64,000 bases of DNA from CAVOGJ01 sp963695405 (GCA_963695405.1 CAVOGJ010000018.1:1-64000), one strand, 5' to 3'; positions 54,233-64,000 are shown, counted from the first letter of the stretch. Made by a program: numbers and translations. Notes: generated from the sequence alone by a model not told the origin.

Positions 54233-54648
54233 AAACAAGCCAGAGACGGGGTGCGAGTCAGGCGGTCACGGTGGACGTGCGCGGGGGTGAGCCGTTCTGA
54301 GGCCGCCGGCAGCTTGCCGTCCGAGCCTCTGTTTTTCGCCGCACCGTCCGATGCACGCGATGAGGAGACTACGTGGCGTTTTTCCAACATCAGGGTCGTT
54401 CACGTTCCTGGCACGCATTGCCGAAATCATCTGCGACACGGGGCCCAAGCGGCCACTTCTTCCGCGGCAGCCTCATTCTCTGGGCGGTTCTTTTGGACTC
54501 GCCCGACCGCGGTGAGCTATAATACCGGGCCGGCCACCTGGGTCCGTGTGGTCTTGCAGCACCTGCGGGCCGCTGCCTGGTCGGACCAGCGGCAGCAGGA
54601 CGTCTGCCTTTTCCCGGCTTTGCCATTCGTGCGGAGAGAACCACAACC
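54233..54648. other. Intergenic region with only weak reading frames
   Basis: An ATG at 54228 overlapping the zinc-ribbon stop could encode a 23-residue peptide (MKTSQRRGASQAVTVDV), but it stops at once, and nearby frames show no family. The 54518-54523 TATAAT is the only notable regulatory candidate. Confidence 0.4.
54493..54523 (+). promoter_or_regulatory. Candidate sigma-70-like promoter of the 732-residue secreted protein
   Basis: TATAAT at 54518-54523 with TTGGAC at 54493-54498, separated by 19 bases. The ATG lies about 125 bases downstream, giving a normal-length leader. Motif match only. Confidence 0.35.
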
Positions 54649-56847
54649 ATGCGGTCCCTACCAATTTCGTCGCGGCTGTTCATCTGCGGCACCTTGTTGC
54701 TGGCGATCTCCTCGTCCGCGGCTGCTCCGCAATCACCCGTGACAAACGAACCTCCGCCGGCCGCGGCAGCCTCGCAGGAAAAAACGAACGAGAATGCGAA
54801 CTCGGCGACCGCTGAAGAATCGTCCGTCAGCCCGAGTCGGCCGGCCACGGAAACGACCGCGACGGACGAGGCGGCGACCGAGAAGAAACCGGACGTCGAC
54901 ACCGCGCCGGAGGCTCAGCCGCAGGAGGTGAAGTCGAAGTTTCAACTGACGATTCCCTCCACGCGCGCGTTCTGGGCCAAGTCGGAACGGTCGAAAATTG
55001 GCCAACTGTTCGCTCATATTGGCCAAGTGAGTGAACAAATTCGCGAAGAGAAGCGATACAACGAAGACGCGTCATCGGGCGAGTGGCGAGACGTGTTGCA
55101 GGTGGTGCGCGACTGGCCCGACACGCGGTTGCGGCTGGCGGTCTTTACGCCGGACATTAACGGCCAGCCGCGTTGGGCGCTTCAGATCGGACTGCCCGCG
55201 GGACAAGTGCACGAGCTGATCGCAAATTTGACGAAAGGCGACGAGCACGCTGAGTTCTTCGAAGGATTGACCGACGCGCAGGTCGACGGGGAGTATGTTT
55301 ACTCCTTCGACGACGCGGTGATTGCCATTCTCAAGTCGTCAGGCGAGCAAGAGTGCTACTTGCGTTCGCATCCCACGGTGCAACTGCCGACGAAGTTCTT
55401 TGACGGCGTATCTGGTGATGGCGAGCCGGTCCTGTCGGCCCGCCTGGAACTCACGTCGACAGAAAAGGACAGCGGCAGCACCTTCCTTTCCAGTTTCAAA
55501 CTCGTCACCTTTGTGGATTACACCACGCGGATTGATGAAGCCGGAGTCTGGCATGATCAACTGCGGGCTGGCTGGCCAATGGTTTCGTGGCTAACGGTCA
55601 AGGCTCTCTTGGGGCAGCCCTCCCAGTCATTTTATACCCCGTCCGACGCTTTTCTGGGCGCTGTGCTCGAGGCGAATGGAGCAAAGACACTGCTCGAACA
55701 GTCCGCTGGTCTGAAATTGAAGAAAGGGAGCGGCGGAGAGGGCCCCGTCGAGCGATTTGGTGGCGATGAGGTCCTGCTGACGATCTTGCCCGGAGTCGGA
55801 TTTATTCCCGCGCCGGAAATCGTTGCCCAGTGCCGTATCCGCAATCGAGATCGTTTTAGTGAAGCCCTGCAGGAGCGAATTGCCGCACTCGACAAAGAAG
55901 CCGAGCAAACTGAGCAGAAGTCAAGCTGGCATGAAGTCGAAGTCCGAGGGCTGCGCGTGTTCTGGTGCGACCTTGCCAACCGTGGTTCGGGCAATGTCGT
56001 GCCCTTCTTGATGCGGCCTGTCCTTTTCCTGCAAAAAGCCAAGGATGACAGAAAACGAGAAAGGGAGTTTTTGATCGTGGGCTGGACGAGCACCAACCCC
56101 GTACGCTTTGTAGAGCGGTGGCTCGATCGACCTCGCGATCCACCCGAGCTCCGCTACCTGCCCGCGTCCCGAAAGCATAACTTCGAGGCGTGGGTCCACT
56201 GGCAACAGCTCTACGACTGGATTCACCCTTACGTCAATTTGGGGCTGAGCGAAATCAGTGTTGACGCCATCTTGGACGACGAAATTGGCACCGATATACC
56301 AGACGCAATGCTCAGTGGAGACATAAAAATGGCTGGAATGATTGTTTCCCACGAAGGGCCCGTCCCCCTCGGTCTGCTGGCGGTCCCCGCGATGGCATCC
56401 ACCAGTCTACAGGAGACCCGCAGCAGTGATCTCGCCCGCGAACGACTGGCTCGCCGGCAGTTACAAGTGCTTTATCACCACTGCCGTCTCTTCCAGCAAG
56501 ATACGGGGCGGTGGCCCGTCCGCGTCGCGGAACTCGATGGGTACGTCGATTTCGCAGGAAACCAGCAATTGCTCAAATTGGAGGAATCTTCCCAGAAACG
56601 ATTCGGCAAAATGTTCAGCCGGATTTTTTCCGGTAGCGACGATGACGGCGACAAAAAAACGGATGATGACGCGGAGGATTCTCCCGAGTCGGTCTACGAT
56701 GTCGACGACAGTATTTATGAAATCGTCTGGGAGGATGGCGAGTGGCAGTTGGGCTATGCGCCAGGAAAGCTGGAGCACTTGTCACGCTTGTATATTGACA
56801 TGAATGGGGATATGCACCGAGAGCAAAAGCCAGCTTCCAGCGACTAA
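54649..56847 (+). CDS. Large secreted protein of unknown function
   Basis: 732 residues. A signal peptide (LFICGTLLLAISSSAAA) is followed by a ~75-residue Ala/Glu/Thr-rich low-complexity linker and then a folded region of mixed helices and strands (STRAFWAKSERSKIGQLFAH, TRLRLAVFTPDINGQPRWAL, EVLLTILPGVGFIPAPE). It resembles the general shape of planctomycete DUF-type periplasmic proteins with an internal repeat of ~200 residues, but I know no specific family match. The C-terminal tail is acidic (SGSDDDGDKKTDDDAED). sppA follows 98 bp later on the same strand, so they may form an operon, but substrate or partner is unknown. Confidence 0.55.
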   Translation: MRSLPISSRLFICGTLLLAISSSAAAPQSPVTNEPPPAAAASQEKTNENANSATAEESSVSPSRPATETTATDEAATEKKPDVDTAPEAQPQEVKSKFQLTIPSTRAFWAKSERSKIGQLFAHIGQVSEQIREEKRYNEDASSGEWRDVLQVVRDWPDTRLRLAVFTPDINGQPRWALQIGLPAGQVHELIANLTKGDEHAEFFEGLTDAQVDGEYVYSFDDAVIAILKSSGEQECYLRSHPTVQLPTKFFDGVSGDGEPVLSARLELTSTEKDSGSTFLSSFKLVTFVDYTTRIDEAGVWHDQLRAGWPMVSWLTVKALLGQPSQSFYTPSDAFLGAVLEANGAKTLLEQSAGLKLKKGSGGEGPVERFGGDEVLLTILPGVGFIPAPEIVAQCRIRNRDRFSEALQERIAALDKEAEQTEQKSSWHEVEVRGLRVFWCDLANRGSGNVVPFLMRPVLFLQKAKDDRKREREFLIVGWTSTNPVRFVERWLDRPRDPPELRYLPASRKHNFEAWVHWQQLYDWIHPYVNLGLSEISVDAILDDEIGTDIPDAMLSGDIKMAGMIVSHEGPVPLGLLAVPAMASTSLQETRSSDLARERLARRQLQVLYHHCRLFQQDTGRWPVRVAELDGYVDFAGNQQLLKLEESSQKRFGKMFSRIFSGSDDDGDKKTDDDAEDSPESVYDVDDSIYEIVWEDGEWQLGYAPGKLEHLSRLYIDMNGDMHREQKPASSD

Positions 56848-56945
56848 AGCCAAGTTGGCCCGCTGTTAAGTCATGTCTCGGGCGGCGGGCAGTAAACGGC
56901 CCTGCCCTCTCCGATCACTACCAAGATGGATGGCAACTCACACCG

Positions 56946-58912
56946 ATGAAAACTTCTGAGGACCTAGCGATGCGACGACGACAACTCATCATTCCCTGGT
57001 TGATAATGATCCTTCTAGGATTGACTTTCCCAACCGCCCGAGCCGAGGAAGACAAACCGCAGGAGGATTCGGCGAAGGCCAGCGCCAGCCAGAAAGAGGC
57101 GGACGATAAGGCATCCGAAGAGGAGGAAAAGGCGGCAGACAAGAAGGACGCCAAACAAAAGTCCAAGAAGGCCATTCCCGGACTGGCCGAACTTCGCATT
57201 GACGAAAAGACAATCGCGGCCCGTGCCCTCAACTTACCCATCCCTGGCTCCGGGCAGACCGTACAAGACCTCCTCGAACGCATGAAGAAATGGGAGGAAA
57301 ACGAAAAGGTGGCGGCCGTCTTGCTCGATTTGGGACCGGTGGCCCTGAGCTTACCCGATGTCGAAGAATTACGCGGAGCGATTAAGAATCTCTCGGCAAA
57401 CGACAAGAAAGTCGTGGCATTTCTCAACAGTGGCAACGCCAATGCTTACCTGCTGGCGGCGGCTGCCGATGAAATCGCGATGGCGCCGACGGGCAGCATG
57501 GAAATTGCCGGCATCGGTCGACTGTTTGCCTTCGAAAAAGGCTATCACGAAATGATGGGGAACGAATTCCAGGTCATCACGGCCGGGAAGTACAAGTATC
57601 CTGGTTTTCTCAATCGACGAGGACCGGACGAGTTCTTCAATGAAGAGTTTGGTGCCATCCTTGATAGCTGGTTCGATTCGTACGTGAACATCATCGCCGA
57701 CGGCCGCGAACTGGAACCGGCAAAGGTCCGAGAACTGATCAACCAAGCGCTTTCAACGCGCCCCAGGCCCAACAAAACGGCTTGGTGGACGTCGTGAGCT
57801 ACTACGATGATTATCGCGAACGACTGCTCAAACGCGACAAGCTCAAGCGGTATAGCGACTCGGACCGGGACAAGCTTGAGGATATCAACTCGATTCAGGA
57901 TCTCGTCGAGTGGATGAACGATCGCATGAAGGAGGCAGCCAAGGAACGCGAAGCGGTTGGTCCCAAGATTGCCGTGCTCCACGCACGGGGACCCATTGTG
58001 GATGTCAATTTGGGAGCGGCGGTTGCCTCACAAATGATCTGTCGTGATGATTTCGCCAAGGTCGTCGATCAATTGCGTCGCAACGATTCGATTAAGGCGG
58101 TCGTGCTTCGCGTCGACTCGCCCGGCGGTTCGGGCTATGCGTCCGATATCATTTGGAAGGCCCTGCGAAAGCTAGACGACGAAAAGCCGCTGGTGGTCAG
58201 CATGGGAAGTGTCGCAGGTTCGGGCGGCTACTACATCGCCTGCCCCGGTCGAAAAATCTTCGCACAGCCGACGACAATCACGGGCTCGATCGGTGTCTTG
58301 GGCATCATCGAATCTCGTCAGTCGGCACTGAATCGTATGGATATGGAAATCTCCGAGATGAAGCGTGGTGAAAAGGCGACCTTGGGCCTTCCCCATCGGG
58401 CTCTCGATAAGAAAGAAGTCGCTTTCATCCAGCAGTACATCAGTGACTTTTATGACATCTTCATCGATCGCGTGGCCACCGGTCGGAAACGGCCCGAGTC
58501 GGAGATCCGCAAAATCGCCGAAGGCCGCGTCTGGAGTGGTCGCGATGCCCTGAAGATCGGTTTGGTGGACGAACTGGGTAGCCTGGAGGACGCCGTCGAG
58601 GCGGCGCGGGAGATGGCCAGCATCCCCAAGAGCGCCGAGCTGAAAATCGTGCACTATCCGAAGGCCGGCAGCCTCGGGGAATTGCTCAGCAGCCTCGGGC
58701 CGTTGGCCTCGGCGTCTGCCGTCGATACGTTTCTACGCGCCGCCACGCCCGCGGAAATCGGCTTCGAGCAACAGTGTCGGTTGTTCTCCCAGAAGTTTGA
58801 ACCGTTGTGCTGGATGGCGATACCGAGCTTTACGAAACCGCCGCGAACCGACGCCGGGCAGACACTCCGCAGTTTGTTACAGCCAGCCACGCCTTTGCCC
58901 TGGTCTCCCTGA
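56946..58912 (+). CDS. sppA: Signal peptide peptidase SppA (67-kDa type), one frameshift
   Basis: About 655 residues restored. A signal/anchor (QLIIPWLIMILLGLTFPTAR) leads to a charged linker and two homologous halves. In the first half, AFLNSGNANAYLLAAAADEI and TAGKYK carry the proposed catalytic Lys. Near 57750 one missing base (restoring S-T-A-P-Q-A-Q-Q-N-G-L-V-D) shifts into YYDDYRERLLKRDKLKRYSD and the second half, where VVSMGSVAGSGGYY carries the catalytic Ser. Both key residues are thus present across the junction. SppA degrades signal peptides after release into the membrane. A converging hairpin lies between it and feoB. Confidence 0.85.
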
Positions 58913-58992
58913 TTTCACCGTCTGGCAGCACCGAGTCACCGAGGGAACCGAGCCCTGCGGCCGGCGGATTTTTGGGACACACAGATTTTTTT

Positions 58993-59069
58993 GAAACACC
59001 GAGACACGGAGGGAACCGAGCCCTGCGGTCGGCGGCACGCGCCCCGTGTCCTCTGCGGCTCGGTGTTTC
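58993..59069. terminator. Long imperfect hairpin between convergent sppA and feoB
   Basis: GAAACACCGAG (58993-59003) pairs with CTCGGTGTTTC (59059-59069), and the inner GACACGG (59003-59009) pairs with CCGTGTC (59045-59051). It sits between the convergent sppA and feoB stops and may end both transcripts. A related block (ACCGAGCCCTGCGG) occurs twice here, at about 58948 and 59016. Confidence 0.4.
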
Positions 59070-59100
59070 CAAGTCTTCGGTGTCAATCTTCGCGACAGGA

Positions 59101-61103
59101 TTACCCGCAGAGCAGGACAATGTGCCGCGCCACGAAGGCCGCGGCGTAGGCCAAGAGGCTCATGTAACCGAACTGGAAGGCAGCCCACTTCCAGCTGCCG
59201 GTCTCTCGCCGCGTGACGGCTTGCGTCGGCAGGCATTGCATGGCCAATACGAAGAATACGAGCAGGCTGACGCACGTCGCGGCGTCAAAGGCGGGTGAAC
59301 CGTCGACGCGACGCGCATCGAGCAGGCGCGACGAGAGGGTACTGACCTCCGCTTCTTGTCCCATCCCATAGAGTACCGAAAGCGTCGAAACGACGACTTC
59401 CCGCGCTGCGAACGATGTCAGTACGCCCACGCTGGTCTTCCAATCAAAACCGAGCGGGGAAAAAACAGGTTGCACCGATTTCCCCACGCGACCGATGATG
59501 GAATGCTCTTGAGCCAGTTGCGACCTGAGGTATTCAAGTTCCTCGGCGTCCACAGGGGCCATTTCCAGAGTCGCCGCGATCTGAGCCTGGAACGATTCGT
59601 CTGTGAGCTTGGGGTAGGTGGAGAGCGCCAGATGGCAACGGAAATCAGCAAGATGACGGTTCCCGCGTCGCGGACGAACATCCAACCCCGATCGACGGCT
59701 TGCCGCGCGGCGTTCTTCAACGACGGCGCCCGATATGGAGGCAAATCGAGAATCAGCGGGGAAGGTTTGCCAGGCAAGATGCTCAACTTGAACACCCAGG
59801 CCATCACAAAGGCGGCAACAATACCCAGGAAATAGGCTCCGGCGAACAGCCCGGCCGCCTTCCAAGCCTGCTGCGGAAAAAGCATGGCCGAGATCATCGT
59901 GTAGACGGGCAACCGGGCCGAGCAAGTCATCAATGGAATGACCAAGATAGCGACCAGACGATCGCGTCGATTTTCCACGACCTTGGTCGCCATGATGGCA
60001 GGAATCGCGCAAGCATGAGCCGCCAGTAGGGGCACGAACGCCTGTCCCGGCAAGCCGACGCGACGCATCCATCCGTCAACGACCATCACCGCTCGCGCCA
60101 GGTAACCCGAATCTTCCAGGATCGCCAGCGCGAAGAACAGGATGCAAATCTGCGGGAGGAAGACAAGCACTCCGCCCATACCAGCCAGGATGCCTTCGGT
60201 CAGCAAATTTCGCAGGTCGCCGGCGGGCAAGACCTGGGTCAACCAACCCGCTAGTCGGCCGAAACCCGCATCGAGCAGTTCCATCGGGAACTGAGCCAAC
60301 CAAAACACGAGGGCGAATACCGACAGCATGACCGCCAGGAATACCATGGGGCCCAGCCACCGCTGCGTGACGATCCGGTCGACCAGATCCGTGAAACGAC
60401 GGGAGGCCAGATGTCCACTATAAACGCTCTCCCGCGCTAGCGTGGCGGCCCAGCGATGACCATCGGCATACGGGCACGAACCGCATGAGTCACAAGGTTC
60501 CTCAGTCAGCACATTCAGGGCTGGCAGCGCTCGCAAGGATTCGAGTTGTCCTTGGAGTTCGGCAAAGCCTTCCCCCGTCCGCGCCGAGACCGGCACTACG
60601 GGACAGCCGAGTCGCGTCTGGAGCCTGCGGATGTCGATCTGCAAACCCTTCCGACGGGCCAGTTCGATCATGTTGACCGCCACCACCATTGGCAGCTGCA
60701 AGTCTCTGGCTTGGCGAGCCACGAAGAGGCTGCGCTCCAGGTTCGTTGCATCAACCACGATCAAGATGCCGTCGAGGCAAGGGAAGCCAGCGAGTTCCCC
60801 TCGCAGTACCGCACACGCGACTTCCTCGTCCGGCGATTGTGGCTGTAAAGAATAGAGCCCCGGCAAATCGACTAACTGCTGCCGCCGTTGACTGCCACGA
60901 ATCAGTCCCGTTCGGTGCTCGACCGTGGTACCGCCAAAGTTCGATGTCTTCGCCAGCAAGTTGGTGAGACGGTTAAAGACGGACGTCTTGCCGACATTCG
61001 GGTTGCCCACGAGCCCGATTGTCACCAGATAAGGGGCGACCGTCCCGTCACTTGGCGCCGGTTCCGCAATCGCCGCTTGCTCTGTCACGGGAACCTGCTC
61101 CAC
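59101..61103 (-). CDS. feoB: Ferrous iron transport protein B, one frameshift
   Basis: About 667 residues restored. The cytosolic G-domain has GNPNVGKTS (G1), NFGGTTVE (G2), DLPGLYSL (G3) and PVSARTGEG (G5). The G4 motif is N144-M-I-E147, where NxxD is normal, so guanine specificity may be altered. A Cys motif C204-x-x-C207-x-x-C210 (EPCDSCGSC) lies in the linker before the membrane domain. Transmembrane segments then follow (MVFLAVMLSVFALVFWLAQF and others, two gate-like repeats). The frame breaks near 59626-59629, where one G is missing; repair gives I-W-A-L-S-T-Y-P and continues to 59101. FeoB imports Fe2+. feoA lies 6 bp upstream. Confidence 0.88.
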
Positions 61104-61109
61104 GTTGGC

Positions 61110-61349
61110 TTACATGCGCCGGCCCATGGCACGGACGACAATGCCTGCGGCCACCTCGTGGGCAACCGCGACACTGCCACCGGCGGCGTGGACGATCATT
61201 GGATTTCCGGCCTTGGCCAGCCGGATACGCTGGCCGGCGAAGATGCCCAACGCCTTGAGCCGGTGGGCGGCGGTGGACTGGAGGTCCAGCCGTAGGACTT
61301 CGGCTTCGCCGGGGGCCAGATGTGCGAGCGTAAGCTCTTGCTGGATCAT
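61110..61349 (-). CDS. feoA: Ferrous iron transport protein A
   Basis: About 79 residues from the ATG at 61349. An SH3-like small domain is visible: LTLAHLAPGEAEVLRLD, AHRLKALGIFAGQRIRLAKA, and the closing AVAHEVAAGIVVRAM. The L-x-x-L-G-I/L-x-x-G-x-x-I/V pattern is the FeoA hallmark. FeoA supports FeoB-mediated iron uptake, probably as a cytosolic partner. It lies immediately before feoB on the same strand. Confidence 0.85.
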   Translation of the reverse strand: MIQQELTLAHLAPGEAEVLRLDLQSTAAHRLKALGIFAGQRIRLAKAGNPMIVHAAGGSVAVAHEVAAGIVVRAMGRRM

Positions 61350-61486
61350 GACGTGCGCTCGATCGTGAATAATGAGATTCAGTCTCAATAACGCGATCCT
61401 AGCGGACCGTTGGTGACAACGCAAGATAGCTTGGCCCGAAAACGAAGGGGCGGTGGGCCGGGACCGAGCAGACGGCCGCCGGCGAC
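61350..61486. other. Short gap between feoA and the RND pump gene
   Basis: Both flanking genes are on the minus strand. No clear promoter or Fur-type palindrome was seen. Confidence 0.35.
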
Positions 61487-64000
61487 TCAGGCGACGTCCG
61501 CGATCGAAGCGGGCGTCTCTGGCTCTAACTCGATACCGGCCGACCGTTCGGCGTGGCGGAGGGCCGCGTCTTTGCCAAAGGCAAAGAACAGTCCGGGTCG
61601 TACGAGGAACTCGCACAACGTGGAAGTCGTCAGTCCACCCAGGATGACGGTCGCCACCGGATAGAGGATTTCCTTTCCAGGCAGGTTCCCGCCAATCACC
61701 AAGGGGACCAGGGCGAGTCCTGTGGTCAGGGCGGTCATGAGTACAGGGGGCAGTCGTTCCAGACTCCCTTGCAGGATCATCTCGTGCGAGAAGCCTTCTT
61801 CCGGGATCAGGTCAAGATACGTCGACATCAGCAGCAGACCGTTCCGGGCGGCGATTCCGCCGAGCGAAATGAAACCGACCATGGCGGCGACCGACATCGT
61901 CTGTCCCGTGATCCGCATGGCAAACACACCGCCCACAAAGGCGACGGGAATCGCAATCAACAGTTGTAACACGAGACTGACGGAACGATACGTAGAGTAC
62001 AGCACCATGAATACGGCAACCAGCGCTACGAGGCTTAACAAGAGGATGCGGCGGGCGGCCGATTGTTGGGCTTCGAATTGTCCACCGTATTCGAGGAAGT
62101 ATCCGGGTGGAAGGGTGACCTGTTCAGCGACGCGCTGCTGTATTTCCTCTACGGTACTACCGACGTCACGGCCTCGTGTATTAACCCGGACAACCATTCG
62201 CCTTCGTCCATTTTCCCGTTCGATGGCACTCGGGCCTCCCGCCACACGAACCGTGGCCAGCGCTGACAGCGGAACGCGTCGTCCATCCGGCAATTCCATG
62301 GGCATCCGTGTGAGCGCGCCGATATTGGCTCGATAGGGTTCGGCGAAGCGGAGGACAAGATCGAATTTGCATTCGCCCTGAATGACTTCTGTCACCACGC
62401 GACCATTGAGGGCTGTTTCCACGAAGTCGTGCACGAACTGTGAGGAAACGCCATACTCAGCCAGGCGATCGCGACGAACCTCGACCTGGTACTGGGAAGT
62501 CACCTGTTGCTGTTCGACCACGGGCGGGGCGATGCCCGGGACGTCAACGATGGCGGCTTCCAGTTCCCGTGATTTTCGTCGCAGGGTGTCGAGGTCGTCG
62601 CCGAACAACTTGATGGCGATTTGTGCCTGCACGCCCGACAGCAGATGGCTGATGAGGTGGGCGATCGGCTGTTCGACTTCGATTTCTACCCCCGGGATGG
62701 ACTCGACGGCGACGGTCAATGTTTCAATCAGCTCTTCGCGGGAAAGGGGACTCTGCGGATTGAGCGTGAGGACGTACTCACTCACATTGACGCCCATCAC
62801 GTGCTCATCCTGCTCGGCTCGGCCGGTGCGGCAGGTAAACCAGAGGAGCGGAGCCGTTGGATTTTGTTCCGTGCGAAGCAGTTCGGCAAACGCGCGATCG
62901 GCGGTCTGACTGATGCGGCGACTGGCCGCGAGTGAGGTACCCGGACGGGCGAGGAAATTCACCTGGGTGGCTCCTTCGTCAAAGGGTGGCAGGAAGTCGC
63001 GCCCTAAGTGGGCCATGATCCAACCACTGACGATCACGCTGATCATCACTCCGGCCAGCACACAGGCCAGCCCCGAGGGGCTGAGGCTCAAGCGGATGAG
63101 GGGGGCTGCCAGTTGCTTGAGACCACGGACAAAGAATCCGTCGTCGGCGAGCGTCGCCTTGGCCCGTGGCAGCAAGTAGGAAGAGAGTACGGGGGTCACT
63201 GTGACCGATACCAGAGTCGAGGCCAGGATCGAGACGATATAGGCGATTCCGAGTGGCGTGAAGAGACGTCCTTCCATACCGGTCAGGGCGAATAGCGGTG
63301 CGAAAACGATAATCACCAGTACGGTGCTCACGATAATGGCATTTCGCACTTCCATACTGGCTGAGTAGATCACCGCGATCGCCGGGCGGGGATTGTCGCT
63401 GGCGGCGTTGATCCGCAGACGACGAAAGATATTTTCCACATCGACAATCGCATCATCAACCAATTCCCCCATCGCCACTGCCAGTCCGCCGAGCGTCATC
63501 ACGTTGATCGATAATCCGTACCATCGAAAGACGAGGGCGGTAATCACCAACGAAATGGGGATCGCGGTGAGCGTGATGAATGTCGTGCGGAAATTCAACA
63601 GGAACAAGAAGAGGACGATCACCACCAGAATCGCACCATCGCGAAGTGCCTCGACGACGTTCCGCACGCTATGGTCGATAAACTCACGTTGTTCGTACGT
63701 GACTTCCAGAACCATGTCGGGTGGGAGCGAAGCCCGCAGCTCGTCCAGCACCTCATGAATATTGGTCGTCACGGTCCGCGTGTCGGCTTGCGGCTGTTTC
63801 TGAATCGTCAGGACCACTGCTGGGCGTCCGTTAACGGAGGAGTCTCCTCGTTTGAATTGGGCCGCCTCACGGATTTCCGCGACTTGTCGCAGCAGGACTG
63901 GCCGCTCTCCGGGCCGGACCACGACGTCGCCGATATCCTGGAGGGAAGTGAGCCGCCCGATACCGCGAATCAACATTTCACGGCTATCGCGTTCGAGATA
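61487..64000 (-). CDS. RND efflux pump inner-membrane protein (HME/CzcA-CusA type), N-terminus outside the window
   Basis: At least 837 residues; the frame stays open to the right edge (YLERDSREMLIRGI...), so the N-terminal ~180-200 residues are missing. RND motifs are clear: LTAIPISLVITALVFRWYGL, GELVDDAIVDVENIFRRLR with the membrane Asp pair, DFLPPFDEGATQVNFLARPG, and the closing GKEILYPVATVILGGLTTST. The pattern fits heavy-metal-efflux (CzcA/CusA) or closely related pumps. The membrane-fusion partner and outer-membrane channel are presumably in the unseen DNA on the right. It is about 140 bp downstream of nothing else on its strand before feoA. Confidence 0.8.
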   Translation of the reverse strand, partial: YLERDSREMLIRGIGRLTSLQDIGDVVVRPGERPVLLRQVAEIREAAQFKRGDSSVNGRPAVVLTIQKQPQADTRTVTTNIHEVLDELRASLPPDMVLEVTYEQREFIDHSVRNVVEALRDGAILVVIVLFLFLLNFRTTFITLTAIPISLVITALVFRWYGLSINVMTLGGLAVAMGELVDDAIVDVENIFRRLRINAASDNPRPAIAVIYSASMEVRNAIIVSTVLVIIVFAPLFALTGMEGRLFTPLGIAYIVSILASTLVSVTVTPVLSSYLLPRAKATLADDGFFVRGLKQLAAPLIRLSLSPSGLACVLAGVMISVIVSGWIMAHLGRDFLPPFDEGATQVNFLARPGTSLAASRRISQTADRAFAELLRTEQNPTAPLLWFTCRTGRAEQDEHVMGVNVSEYVLTLNPQSPLSREELIETLTVAVESIPGVEIEVEQPIAHLISHLLSGVQAQIAIKLFGDDLDTLRRKSRELEAAIVDVPGIAPPVVEQQQVTSQYQVEVRRDRLAEYGVSSQFVHDFVETALNGRVVTEVIQGECKFDLVLRFAEPYRANIGALTRMPMELPDGRRVPLSALATVRVAGGPSAIERENGRRRMVVRVNTRGRDVGSTVEEIQQRVAEQVTLPPGYFLEYGGQFEAQQSAARRILLLSLVALVAVFMVLYSTYRSVSLVLQLLIAIPVAFVGGVFAMRITGQTMSVAAMVGFISLGGIAARNGLLLMSTYLDLIPEEGFSHEMILQGSLERLPPVLMTALTTGLALVPLVIGGNLPGKEILYPVATVILGGLTTSTLCEFLVRPGLFFAFGKDAALRHAERSAGIELEPETPASIADVA

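Noticed and set aside
58900..59100. Possible small gene between sppA and feoB
   Set aside because: Frames here are short and lie within the convergent hairpin and its duplicated ACCGAGCCCTGCGG block.
1..64000. CRISPR array
   Set aside because: No short direct repeats with regular spacers; the repeats present are 102-244 bp tandem units.
1..64000. tRNA or rRNA genes
   Set aside because: I saw no cloverleaf-like segment with a CCA end or conserved rRNA blocks, but short tRNAs could be missed by eye.
1..64000. Insertion sequence or prophage
   Set aside because: No transposase DDE motif, integrase core, capsid or terminase gene is visible; only repeat relics are present.

Overview
The window reads as part of a chromosome from a planctomycete, most likely in the Pirellulales. 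The evidence is an ECF sigma factor paired with a Hanks-type kinase of the characteristic planctomycete architecture, a DUF1559 pilin-like protein with an H-x-G-F-T-L-V-E-L prepilin motif, dockerin plus PEP-CTERM secreted enzymes, PQQ-like, FG-GAP/TPR and Lpg1974-type envelope proteins, LL-diaminopimelate aminotransferase, and several small protein families I associate with this phylum. GC content is moderately high. I see no rRNA or tRNA gene, CRISPR array, prophage or intact transposase.

Layout. 1-8.1 kb is an accessory, repeat-rich zone. It holds a broken kinase and ECF sigma factor, a 235-244 bp tandem repeat that copies the 3' end of a small gene, a three-gene cassette of unknown planctomycete proteins, a REP-like 102 bp direct repeat, a secreted S1/P1-type nuclease with a decayed partial copy of its own 3' end beside it, and a 112 bp tandem repeat with an inverted copy. 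8.1-13 kb holds a JmjC/cupin protein, a FemAB/GNAT-like transferase and a large multidomain GH5 enzyme (fascin-like, CBM6, dockerin, PEP-CTERM). 13-24 kb carries TPR, iodotyrosine-deiodinase-like nitroreductase, hemW, uracil-DNA glycosylase, der, DUF481, M48 protease, PQQ and PilZ-like genes. 23.7-32.4 kb has a thioester-reductase-like SDR, a transglutaminase-TPR protein, an OprO/P porin, dapL, an EF-hand protein and an outer-membrane beta-barrel protein. 32.6-44 kb carries a PAS-GAF-receiver protein, metallophosphoesterase, cytochrome, DUF1559 pilin, FAD oxidoreductase, EamA transporter, two RNA methyltransferases and a repeat-PDZ protein. 44-53.7 kb is a co-directional housekeeping block: sugar epimerase, scpB, rpe, pseudo-histidine-phosphatase, accD, atypical kinase and a giant FG-GAP lipoprotein. 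53-64 kb has an MT-A70 methyltransferase, zinc-ribbon protein, a 732-residue secreted protein, sppA, feoAB and an RND pump cut by the right edge.

A pervasive feature colours the whole annotation. At least ten genes, including der, which is normally essential, are interrupted by a single-base frameshift whose correction restores an excellent family match. The simplest explanation is indel error in the assembly rather than mass pseudogenization. I annotate these genes at full restored length and state the shift position.

Nothing here amounts to a clear new defence or metabolic system. The most interesting items are the catalytically dead histidine-phosphatase fold and atypical kinase inside the rpe-accD block, the duplicated gene-tail repeat near 2 kb, the deiodinase-like nitroreductase overlapping hemW, and the SDR-SCP2-like fusion.
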